Source of the DNA: Firmicutes bacterium CAG:631
GTDB lineage: Bacteria > Bacillota_I > Bacilli_A > RFN20 > CAG-631
DNA length: 6,085 bases
Assembly (NCBI GenBank): GCA_000433015.1
Contig: HF997981.1
Location: 1 to 6,085 of the forward strand
Reading direction: 5' to 3'
Numbering within the stretch: position 1 is the stretch's first letter; each line of letters starts with the position of its first letter. The notes below the pieces were generated by a model. It did no database searches. It saw nothing but the letters and a program-made list of their open reading frames with translations, and was not told the DNA's origin. Positions 1 through 5,614 of this stretch are shown here, piece after piece. A program made the position numbers and the translations under genes.

Positions 1-110
1 AAAAATACGGGTTTAAATCAAGTCAAACCCATTAACTTTATTTAGTTCAAATTTCCTTTTTACATAAAAAAGACTCTGACAAATTGTATCAAAGTCGTTC
101 TTACAACATG
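1..110. repeat. direct repeat copy A of the ssrA downstream flank
   Basis: This copy aligns without gaps to 5505-5614 (offset 5504) with eight mismatches by eye (about 93% identity). It includes a copy of the ssrA terminator hairpin. Identity stops at position 110, exactly where copy B meets the CCA end of tmRNA; beyond it copy A continues into unrelated sequence with a small imperfect dyad around 111-124. Copy A begins at base 1, so it may extend left of the window. Six-base arms GGGTTT (9-14) and AAACCC (25-30) form an inverted repeat here that is not kept in copy B. Confidence 0.9.
66..96 (-). terminator. duplicated ssrA-type intrinsic terminator ending the helicase operon
   Basis: Read on the minus strand, GACTTTGATA pairs with TGTCAGAGTC (with G-U pairs) around a short loop and is followed by six T. 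It is the copy-A version of the ssrA terminator at 5570-5600; one base change (A at 82) opens the top pair but leaves about 10 bp. It lies 114 bases downstream of the stop of the 211-aa gene and is the first terminator-like structure seen after it, so it probably ends that operon. Confidence 0.6.
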
Positions 111-209
111 TCTCGTTGCGACACGAATAATACAATGCATTTTGAAAAAGCAACACAAATAATACCTAAAAAAAAATTACAATTCTTTATATTACTCATT
201 AAAAAGTTT

Positions 210-845
210 TTAAGATTTATTTTGCCTAACATACCAACATTGTTTTGTTACATCCATGATTTCTCGAAAATGATTTAATGAAATCTCATTATATAAACCT
301 AATTTATAAGTAGAATTATTATGATAGCATATATCAAAATAATGAAGAGGATGATACTCTTTATTTTCTCTTTCTTCATCTTTTTCATAACGTATATATC
401 CATCATCAAAAGACAACAAATGAAAATAAATATCAACGACGAATGCGAAAATGTCATATCCGTATTCTCTATACAGATCACTTTCAAACAGTTTATCAAA
501 AATATTTGATTGTTCACCCACTTCATTAATTAAACAATTTACTGCACTTAATATCATCGCATCAATTTTTCGTGTTTTATAAAAAATTTGAGGTTGATTA
601 TTCTCCAACGATAAAGTAAATGGGAACACAACTGAATAAAAATAATTACCTCCTGTTTTTATAAAAACTCTTGAATTTTTATTTATACTAATAATGATTC
701 CATCCATTTGTTCATTACTTTTTTCTGCAATAATTATTTGGCAAATAAATAAAATTGTTTTTATAATATCAGTTTTGTTCCGAATTGCTTTAGGTAAGAG
801 TGAGGAATAATAGGTTTTATATTCATATGAAAAACATTTTTCCAT
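210..845 (-). CDS. 211-aa hypothetical protein coupled to the helicase (possibly DUF2290-like)
   Basis: Function unknown. The start is set at ATG 845-843 rather than the in-frame GTG at 854: AAGGAG lies 8 bases before the ATG but almost touches the GTG, and the ATG overlaps the helicase stop as TAATG. This gives a 211-residue soluble protein with no signal peptide or membrane segment. The N-terminal half (about 20-45 and 93-112) looks helical, with a beta-rich stretch at about 48-90. The C-terminal part has a striking HPLHYFDI motif (about 165-172) followed by TYKLGL, preceded by IRYEKDE. This arrangement (IRY, acidic loop, HPxHxxDI, then a short strand and a helix) recalls DUF2290 proteins from memory; a profile search must decide. 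No PD-(D/E)XK, HNH or HEPN motif is evident. Tight coupling to the helicase implies equimolar synthesis and probably a physical partnership. Confidence 0.85.
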   Translation of the reverse strand: MEKCFSYEYKTYYSSLLPKAIRNKTDIIKTILFICQIIIAEKSNEQMDGIIISINKNSRVFIKTGGNYFYSVVFPFTLSLENNQPQIFYKTRKIDAMILSAVNCLINEVGEQSNIFDKLFESDLYREYGYDIFAFVVDIYFHLLSFDDGYIRYEKDEERENKEYHPLHYFDICYHNNSTYKLGLYNEISLNHFREIMDVTKQCWYVRQNKS

Positions 846-2680
846 TACTCGCACTCCTTAAGTAAATCATAATATTTAGTAATAATGGAAATCAAACTAT
901 CTCTATCAGTATCTTCATTAACGTTCTTTGTTAAAAATTCATGGATTTTAGGCAAATAATCCGATGGAACATTTAATTCTCCCATGATTTCTTCTGCTAA
1001 GTCTTTCAAAGATAATCTAACATTTCTAGCAGAAATAAAATTACTTTCCATTTCATTAATTTCTTGTGTTGTTGGAATAGAAACTTTAATTTTTTTGTGT
1101 TTATTTAAAAATGCCAAACAATTCTTATACGAATTGATAAAATCAGCATCGTTTCCACTTGAAACTAACAAATAAGATTTTAAAAAGGATCTTGTCAATA
1201 TCATGTATAAGGAATTCCTTAAATTGCGATTACTGCTAATAGGTGAAGTAGAAGCACAAATAATAAATGGAAACTCTAAACCTTTAACATTATTTCTGTT
1301 TGTGATGAACAGACTATTTTCCTTCATCTTTTTTGTAACATATCCTTTATTGACTTCCCAACTAAATTCCTCTAAAATCGCAAACTCCAATCGATCAAAT
1401 AACTCATAATTGCGATTCTTGTTTTCTAAAAAAATAATTCCAATATCTTCTGGTTGAACAGTAGGAAATTCTTTTTTTATTTCATTAATGGTATTAATAA
1501 TATTTTCAATAAAATTTTCATCACATTCTTTTATAGCTACACTTGATTCAAGTTCAGGAAAATCATCGAATCTCTTGATTGGAATTCTAGAAATATATAA
1601 CGATTTTCTATCAGATGTTTTTTTAATTTTATAACCACATAAATCCCATTCCTTATCATTTAGCCACTTTAAATGAGGATTTTCAAATAAGCCTAAACTC
1701 AGAGCATGAGAAAAAATCAATGTTCTTGGATCTGTTCTGTAACATTTTCTCAGCATAAAATCCGGTTCTGTAGAGGTTTCATTTGAAAGTTGGAATACAT
1801 CTTGGAAAATATCACCAGCTATATATATACTATGCGCTGAAACTTTTTCACATAATTGGAAAAACTCTTCCGAAAAGTCTTGACCTTCATCAATCAAAAT
1901 ATAATCAAAGCATGGCTTAAAATCTGGAAGTTCATCCAAATAGTCTAACAATCTTTTGCAAACTGTTGAAAAAGAAGTAGAATAAGAAAAAGTAAAAAAA
2001 GGCGCTTCATAGATATGGCATAAATACGAATATACTCCACGGTATTCATCAAAATTTGATCCCCAACTACTCATAACAAATAGTCTTTCATTCCATGCTA
2101 TTTGTTCTTCCACTTTCATAAAGTTAAAGAATTTAGGAATACGCCTTTTTAATTCAGAAGCAAGAACCTTATTGAAACATGTAAAACAAACTTTATAGTT
2201 TCCTTTATCTGTATATAGTTCTTTAATCTTATGCAGTAATAATTCTGTCTTTCCAGTTCCTGCTAGTCCTTGTATATAAATTCTTTTTTTAGATAACGGA
2301 GCAAATATAAAATTTGTTTGATTTCCATCAAATAAAACAATTTTCTTTTTAACCGCTTCTAGCAAATCCGCCGGATGAGTTATAGATACTTTTGATATAT
2401 CGTTTATACTACCGGTAAACAACGAAATGATTAATTGAACTGCTCTTTTATCATCCAAATTATCAATTCTATTTAAATTTAGAAGTATATCAAATTGTTC
2501 ATCTGCATTTTCAATCATCACAACAAATTTATCCCACCATTCTCGAGGTCTACCTAAAAGTTGCAAGTATTCATATTTTTTCGATATATAGCCAATATCG
2601 TCTTTTAAATCTTCGAAAAAATTTCTAAACAAAGAATTATTATGTCCTGTAGCCTTTATTTGTTTTTTAACATATCTCAT
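845..2680 (-). CDS. UvrD-like superfamily 1 helicase/ATPase, 611 aa, candidate defence protein
   Basis: This cytoplasmic nucleic-acid-dependent ATPase carries the SF1 motifs in order: Walker A GLAGTGKTELLL (about 138-149), motif Ia FTCFNKVLASEL (166-177), Walker B ILIDEGQDF (261-269), motif III YIAGDIFQDVF (286-296), motif IV CYRTDPRTL (313-321), motif V NNVKGLEFPFII (463-474) and motif VI SLYMILTRSF (490-499) with the usual arginine. The spacing between motifs is short, so the inserted 1B/2B domains of UvrD/Rep must be small or absent. About 120 residues of unassigned N-terminal domain (with EYLQLLGRPREWW at 37-49) and a charged helical tail (about 540-611) flank the core; no nuclease motif is seen. 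The ATG at 2680 has no good Shine-Dalgarno, and the first 14 or so residues may come from a phage portal gene in the same frame. The stop overlaps the next start (TAATG). Chromosomal repair helicases are longer and single-gene; coupling to an unknown partner suggests anti-phage defence, by inference. Confidence 0.9.
   Translation of the reverse strand: MRYVKKQIKATGHNNSLFRNFFEDLKDDIGYISKKYEYLQLLGRPREWWDKFVVMIENADEQFDILLNLNRIDNLDDKRAVQLIISLFTGSINDISKVSITHPADLLEAVKKKIVLFDGNQTNFIFAPLSKKRIYIQGLAGTGKTELLLHKIKELYTDKGNYKVCFTCFNKVLASELKRRIPKFFNFMKVEEQIAWNERLFVMSSWGSNFDEYRGVYSYLCHIYEAPFFTFSYSTSFSTVCKRLLDYLDELPDFKPCFDYILIDEGQDFSEEFFQLCEKVSAHSIYIAGDIFQDVFQLSNETSTEPDFMLRKCYRTDPRTLIFSHALSLGLFENPHLKWLNDKEWDLCGYKIKKTSDRKSLYISRIPIKRFDDFPELESSVAIKECDENFIENIINTINEIKKEFPTVQPEDIGIIFLENKNRNYELFDRLEFAILEEFSWEVNKGYVTKKMKENSLFITNRNNVKGLEFPFIICASTSPISSNRNLRNSLYMILTRSFLKSYLLVSSGNDADFINSYKNCLAFLNKHKKIKVSIPTTQEINEMESNFISARNVRLSLKDLAEEIMGELNVPSDYLPKIHEFLTKNVNEDTDRDSLISIITKYYDLLKECE
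854..859 (-). promoter_or_regulatory. Shine-Dalgarno of the 211-aa gene, inside the helicase 3' end
   Basis: AAGGAG on the minus strand, 8 bases before ATG 845. It lies in the last codons of the helicase gene and decides the start against the GTG at 854, from which it is separated by too few bases to work. Confidence 0.8.
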
Positions 2681-2695
2681 TTTCCGTTTTGAACA

Positions 2696-2845
2696 CTACG
2701 TTGCCATCCTATCAATTGCAATCATTACAGCATCGCTTTTTAGGATGTTTGTGCCAAACGGAACGAGAGGAACACTGATACTATTGAAAACCTTAAATTC
2801 ATTTATTGGTTTTGTTATTTTTTTCTTTCTTGTAAATAAAACCAT
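2696..2845 (-). pseudogene. 49-aa ORF, probable N-terminal remnant of a phage portal protein
   Basis: The ORF starts with ATG behind a strong AAAGGAG 9 bases upstream and ends at TAG 2698-2696. It has a basic N-terminus (LFTRKKK), then FNSISVPLVPFGTNI and LKSDAVMIAIDRMAT. HK97-type phage portal proteins begin in this manner, with a basic start, a proline-rich strand with an FG-type turn, a SDxV motif and an AIxxIA helix followed by SKLK and a strand. After the TAG the frame stays open and reads CSKRKMRYVKK, which continues the portal pattern and whose Met is the annotated helicase start. A single CAG-to-TAG change would explain the stop. It may be pure debris, or it may serve as a leader ORF that delivers ribosomes to the helicase start. 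The portal assignment is from memory of the family. Confidence 0.55.
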
Positions 2846-2854
2846 TCAATCACT

Positions 2855-2861
2855 CTCCTTT
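2855..2861 (-). promoter_or_regulatory. strong Shine-Dalgarno of the portal-like leader ORF
   Basis: AAAGGAG on the minus strand, 9 bases before ATG 2845. It is the only strong ribosome binding site between the protease stop and the helicase start, so ribosomes probably load here and not at the helicase ATG. Confidence 0.7.
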
Positions 2862-2870
2862 CAATGTATC

Positions 2871-2901
2871 AAAAAAGGCTACCCATTTAAGAGTAACCTT
2901 T
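2871..2901 (-). terminator. intrinsic terminator after the protease gene
   Basis: On the minus strand AAAGGTTACTC pairs with GGGTAGCCTTT (11 bp with two G-U pairs) around a six-base loop and is followed by a T run. The two G-U pairs become C-A mismatches on the plus strand, so it works only leftward. It lies 26 bases after the protease stop codon and 25 bases before the portal-like start codon. Confidence 0.8.
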
Positions 2902-2918
2902 ATCGTATTTAATAAATA

Positions 2919-2927
2919 ATTATAACA
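2919..2927 (-). promoter_or_regulatory. possible extended -10 promoter for the helicase operon
   Basis: TGTTATAAT on the minus strand is a perfect extended -10 element right after the protease stop codon. No convincing -35 hexamer precedes it at 16-18 bases. A transcript from here would start near 2912 and run through the hairpin at 2901-2871 before the leader ORF. It is the best promoter candidate for the helicase operon, because only 25 bases separate the hairpin from the leader start codon. Confidence 0.35.
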
Positions 2928-4616
2928 TCAATAAGTAGTATAAATATTCATATCCCCTATGCATATTCTGCCTCTGTTATTAGAACTTGTGGTAGGACTA
3001 TTTATTTGCGAGAAAAATCTAAATGAAGTGACAGGATCAGTAAAATTTATAATATAAGTTTTAGGTTGCGACCTGTCTTGAGATAAATTCGTTTCAGGAG
3101 ACAGCAAATCTATTTTTCTCGTCCAATTATTATTATTCAATACTTGTAATTCCGCTTTCCCTGTATCACTAGTCAACCATTCATTAGATATTGAACGCCA
3201 ATAAGTTAATTCAACATCAATTCTAAATACCGGATTAGTAAATTTATACTCAATATAAGCCTCAGTTATATTTGTTTTAATCGGGGACATTACAATATAT
3301 TCTTGTTGAATGTATCCTGTTCTATACCTTCTTGTTTGAAAAGAAAAGTTATTAACAGTATGGGTTTTGTAATTAGAATATGTTGCATTATCTATAGGAT
3401 ATGCATCAGCAAATCCATAATTTTGGGGCATTACTGTTTCAACTCTAGTATTTCTAGATGATGTAACAAAACTATTAAGAAAGGAAAATATGAAACCATT
3501 TATACGAGTAGCACCATTATAATCCGTATGATCTCCAAAAAACCAATAATAGTGAGAGTGAGTAACGATGCCTATCATATATGTTCCAGAGTCAACATCA
3601 GCAAATAAAGGAGAACCACTTTGTCCTCCAACAATATCCAAATTTGTCTTATATATATAGTTAGTTTTTCCTGTTAATGAACCAGCGGTTAACCACATAT
3701 CCTCATTTTTGTCTCCTGGGTAGCCAAATGAAGAAATAGCATGATCCTTCTCATACCAGTTACTCATTTTTCCATTCCAACCAGTAGTGTAGCCTATGTC
3801 GGTTGAAAGTTTTATTGCCGCCCAATCGTGTTCAGTAGATTGTTTTTCATAATAATCACGATCTATACTTATTTCAGATGCATCAACCACAATACCATTG
3901 TTTTTATCGGCAGTTCCATTTAATCCAGGATAATACAAAAGATAATCTGGAAAAGTGGGGTTGTCTTTATTATCATCAAAATCATCAACTGTGACATCAC
4001 CATACACACAATGCCCTGCTGTAACTAGTAGATTCGGTCCTTGCATAGATCCCGTCCCTGAGCCTATTATGTTGTAATATAAACCATCTTTATTGTTTTT
4101 TAAACCAGTCCAAACTGCTTCCACCTTCCCTGTCGTGTAATACGGATATGCTTTGGGATTTGTAACTTTTATACGTTCATCATTTCCCATAATACCAATT
4201 GTTCCTCTTGTTTTAGGTAAACTTTGTTCTGGAGTATAGCCAATTGTATAAGCAACATTTCCATCTTCTGAATAATGAATTGTAGAATATGGTTCTAAAT
4301 CGTTCTCTAATTCAAAAGTTCTAGATGATTTCAAAGATTTATTTCTTTGAGCATAATAATTTTCATTAAAATACTCGTAATCAATCATACCAGTATTGAT
4401 AGAATATGTGGCAATGTTCCAATCTTCTCCTAACAAAACTATTTCATTGTTGGACAACGATCTTTGCTTTGGTTTAATGGGTGCATCATCTAAAACATAA
4501 GAAAAACATGTTTGATTTTCTATATTATTTGTTTCAATCTCTCTATTATTATCATTTGATCCTAAAGGAGATAATAATGATGTTGCTACTATTGCGAGCA
4601 TTAATACTATTTTCAT
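2928..4616 (-). CDS. secreted S1B serine protease (glutamyl endopeptidase/V8-like) with C-terminal domain, 562 aa
   Basis: Secreted trypsin-fold protease, expected to cut after glutamate. Residues 1 to about 19 form a signal peptide (MKIVLMLAIVATSLLSPLG). A propeptide of about 115 residues runs to KTR137, a likely processing site, because GTIGIMGNDER and the following NPKAYPYY match the mature N-terminus of Bacillus glutamyl endopeptidases. The catalytic triad is H202 (LLVTAGHC), D264 (EHDWAAIKL) and S333 (GGQSGSPLF). SFGYPGDK (296-303) is also typical, and a histidine in GIVTHSHYY sits where S1B enzymes place their glutamate-recognising His. About 170 further residues (roughly 395-562), rich in beta-prone and aromatic positions, form an extra domain of unknown role, perhaps for substrate or surface binding; Bacillus homologues usually stop after the catalytic domain. 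It is 20 bases downstream of the lipoprotein gene in the same operon, with a modest AGGA site. No LPxTG anchor is present, so it is released. Confidence 0.9.
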   Translation of the reverse strand: MKIVLMLAIVATSLLSPLGSNDNNREIETNNIENQTCFSYVLDDAPIKPKQRSLSNNEIVLLGEDWNIATYSINTGMIDYEYFNENYYAQRNKSLKSSRTFELENDLEPYSTIHYSEDGNVAYTIGYTPEQSLPKTRGTIGIMGNDERIKVTNPKAYPYYTTGKVEAVWTGLKNNKDGLYYNIIGSGTGSMQGPNLLVTAGHCVYGDVTVDDFDDNKDNPTFPDYLLYYPGLNGTADKNNGIVVDASEISIDRDYYEKQSTEHDWAAIKLSTDIGYTTGWNGKMSNWYEKDHAISSFGYPGDKNEDMWLTAGSLTGKTNYIYKTNLDIVGGQSGSPLFADVDSGTYMIGIVTHSHYYWFFGDHTDYNGATRINGFIFSFLNSFVTSSRNTRVETVMPQNYGFADAYPIDNATYSNYKTHTVNNFSFQTRRYRTGYIQQEYIVMSPIKTNITEAYIEYKFTNPVFRIDVELTYWRSISNEWLTSDTGKAELQVLNNNNWTRKIDLLSPETNLSQDRSQPKTYIINFTDPVTSFRFFSQINSPTTSSNNRGRICIGDMNIYTTY

Positions 4617-4636
4617 GTTTTATTTAATCCTGTCTA

Positions 4637-5023
4637 TTAATTATCAATTTGTACATAGGTGTTTGAAATGTCGGCTAGTGTGACTATACTTCTATCCTTA
4701 TATTCATTTATTTCATAAACTGGTACCCTATCATATTTATCTTCATATTGTTTTCCAATCACAACATCAAAGGTAACATATTCTATTCCTGGGTATGACT
4801 TTATAAAATCTTCTTCATCCTCAATATAAATAAGGTATCCAATTATTTTACCAAGTGTATATTCATTTCGATGTTCTACAGCCCAATCATAATCGCAAAT
4901 ATATTTTATACCTTGCATTTCAAATTGGGATGGGTAGTAAGCTTTATATGTTTTATCATCTGTCCGTTCGCAAGACAGTAAGCAAAAAGATAGTAATACA
5001 AATAGAGCAACATTTTTTTTCAT
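4637..5023 (-). CDS. 128-aa lipoprotein of unknown function
   Basis: A lipoprotein signal peptide (MKKN, hydrophobic stretch, lipobox LLSC with Cys18) directs it to lipidation and anchoring on the outer face of the membrane. The mature part of about 110 residues has one IKYICDYDWAVEH segment with a second cysteine, followed by alternating strands and acidic loops; no known domain is recognised. The start is secured by AAGGAGG 7 bases before the ATG. It is the first gene of the operon with the secreted protease 20 bases downstream. It could be an inhibitor or immunity protein protecting the producer, a folding aid, or a co-secreted accessory factor; the sequence does not decide. Similar small lipoproteins beside peptidases are common in gut Bacillota. 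Confidence 0.85.
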   Translation of the reverse strand: MKKNVALFVLLSFCLLSCERTDDKTYKAYYPSQFEMQGIKYICDYDWAVEHRNEYTLGKIIGYLIYIEDEEDFIKSYPGIEYVTFDVVIGKQYEDKYDRVPVYEINEYKDRSIVTLADISNTYVQIDN

Positions 5024-5030
5024 GTAAAAA

Positions 5031-5037
5031 CCTCCTT
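5031..5037 (-). promoter_or_regulatory. Shine-Dalgarno of the lipoprotein gene
   Basis: AAGGAGG, a full match to the anti-Shine-Dalgarno core, lies 7 bases before ATG 5023. With the -10 box ending at 5044, the transcript should start near 5037, so the 5' leader is very short and begins at the ribosome binding site. Confidence 0.8.
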
Positions 5038-5043
5038 AATATT

Positions 5044-5071
5044 ATTATATCATATCATTATTTTTTGTAAA
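5044..5071 (-). promoter_or_regulatory. promoter of the lipoprotein-protease operon
   Basis: TTTACA (5071-5066), a 16-base spacer and TATAAT (5049-5044) preceded by TGA, which makes an extended -10. This is a strong housekeeping-sigma promoter just ahead of the lipoprotein ribosome binding site. Its -35 overlaps the first of four TTGTAAA motifs. Confidence 0.75.
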
Positions 5072-5111
5072 TTTGTAAATCTAATTTATGCTTGTAAAAA
5101 GTTTTTGTAAA
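5065..5111. repeat. four TTGTAAA motifs overlapping and upstream of the operon promoter
   Basis: TTGTAAA occurs on the plus strand at 5065, 5073, 5092 and 5105, all in one orientation. The first overlaps the -35 box of the lipoprotein-protease promoter and the others lie upstream of it. The cluster could be a binding array for a regulator, but the spacing (8, 19, 13) is irregular and the motif is AT-rich, so chance is possible. Confidence 0.4.
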
Positions 5112-5178
5112 AATATTCCTAACTAATCATCATTTCATAATCTTTTTTGTATCTATTAAGCACGGCATATCATATAAT

Positions 5179-5196
5179 TTTATTTAATTAAATAAA
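5179..5196. repeat. 18-bp perfect AT-only palindrome
   Basis: TTTATTTAATTAAATAAA is a perfect inverted repeat centred between 5187 and 5188 with no loop. It could be a dimeric regulator site upstream of the protease operon, but it is A/T only and lies about 130 bp upstream of the -10, so chance is a real possibility. Confidence 0.4.
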
Positions 5197-5230
5197 CCTG
5201 CTTTAAATCAAATCGTTTAATAATTACATT

Positions 5231-5400
5231 TCTCCCACCTAATCGTTTATCAAATATTGTGCTATTGCCATATATTTGGTTTTTCACAAAAAAATTGACA
5301 CCCTATAAAATGTACCTCCCCCACCTAATCGTTTATCAAATGTTGTGCTATTGCCATATATTTAGTTTTTCACAAAAAAATTGACACCCTATAAAATGTA
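5231..5400. repeat. 86-bp tandem direct duplication, two units
   Basis: Unit 1 starts at 5231 and unit 2 at 5317. Over the first 84 positions they differ at three (about 96% identity). Each unit contains CCCACCTAATCGTTTATC near the start and TTTTTCACAAAAAAATTGACACC near the end. The latter resembles the terminal inverted repeats of IS256-type elements (a CACAAA...TTGACAC pattern, from memory), so the units may be relics of an insertion sequence end. The octamer core AATCGTTTA also appears once more just upstream, near 5213. Confidence 0.85.
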
Positions 5401-5504
5401 TAATTGTTATTTCTTTCGTGTAATCATGATATTGAATCAAATACAAGAACACCATTTCTTCTGGAGTTTTATCTTATTTATCTTTTTATAAAATATACTT
5501 ATAA

Positions 5505-5614
5505 AAAAATACGAATTTAAACCAAGTCAAAACCATTAACTTTATTTAGTTCAAATTCCCTTTTTACATAAAAAAGACTCTGACACATTGTATCAAAGTC
5601 GTTCTTTCAATATG
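5505..5614. repeat. direct repeat copy B, the native ssrA downstream flank
   Basis: This copy matches 1-110 with eight mismatches and no gaps. It abuts ssrA, ending on the encoded CCA of tmRNA (5613-5615), and carries the intact ssrA terminator. It is taken as the native copy because it serves ssrA directly. Confidence 0.9.
5570..5600 (-). terminator. ssrA intrinsic terminator
   Basis: On the minus strand GACTTTGATAC pairs with GTGTCAGAGTC (11 bp, G-U pairs included) around an AAT loop and is followed by six T, starting 13 bases after the tmRNA 3' end. Confidence 0.85.

Larger units (their letters stand above)
5112..5504. other. gene-free AT-rich stretch upstream of the protease operon
   Basis: No convincing gene or RNA is seen. 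The stretch holds an 18-bp palindrome (5179-5196), an 86-bp tandem duplication (5231-5400) and about 100 bases of plain AT-rich sequence up to the second flanking repeat. A 35-codon open frame (5348-5455, minus) has no good ribosome binding site. Confidence 0.7.
1..5614. mobile_element. putative accessory cassette bounded by 110-bp direct repeats downstream of ssrA
   Basis: The segment starts and ends with two directly oriented 110-bp copies of the sequence that follows the 3' end of the tmRNA gene. ssrA 3' ends are established integration sites for genomic islands and prophages. Between the copies lie a protease/lipoprotein operon, a phage portal-like fragment and a helicase operon, all accessory in character. 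No integrase, transposase or relaxase is encoded between the repeats, so any mobility would have to be supplied in trans or by genes left of the window. The repeat ends at the tmRNA terminus instead of duplicating the tRNA-like 3' part, which is not the classic ssrA integrase pattern. The alternative is a dispersed intergenic repeat or an old local duplication. The true left limit cannot be seen. Confidence 0.4.

Noticed and set aside
9..30. GGGTTT/AAACCC inverted repeat in copy A as a recombinase arm site
   Set aside because: Both arms are changed in copy B, so it is not conserved between the copies.
84..278. Plus-strand ORF of 64 codons near the left edge
   Set aside because: It runs through the terminator of the repeat and into the 3' end of the 211-aa gene, with no ribosome binding site; a shadow frame.
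5231..5400. CRISPR array
   Set aside because: Only two contiguous 86-bp units with no spacers between them; a plain tandem duplication.
5380..5410. Plus-strand promoter from TTGACA and TATAAT near the end of the second 86-bp unit
   Set aside because: The hexamers are only 12 bases apart, too close for a sigma-A promoter, and no plus-strand gene follows.
5348..5455. 35-codon minus-strand ORF (MVFLYLIQYHDYTKE...) overlapping the second 86-bp unit
   Set aside because: It has no good Shine-Dalgarno, no recognised similarity, and its end lies in the repeat; treated as chance or as a decayed fragment.
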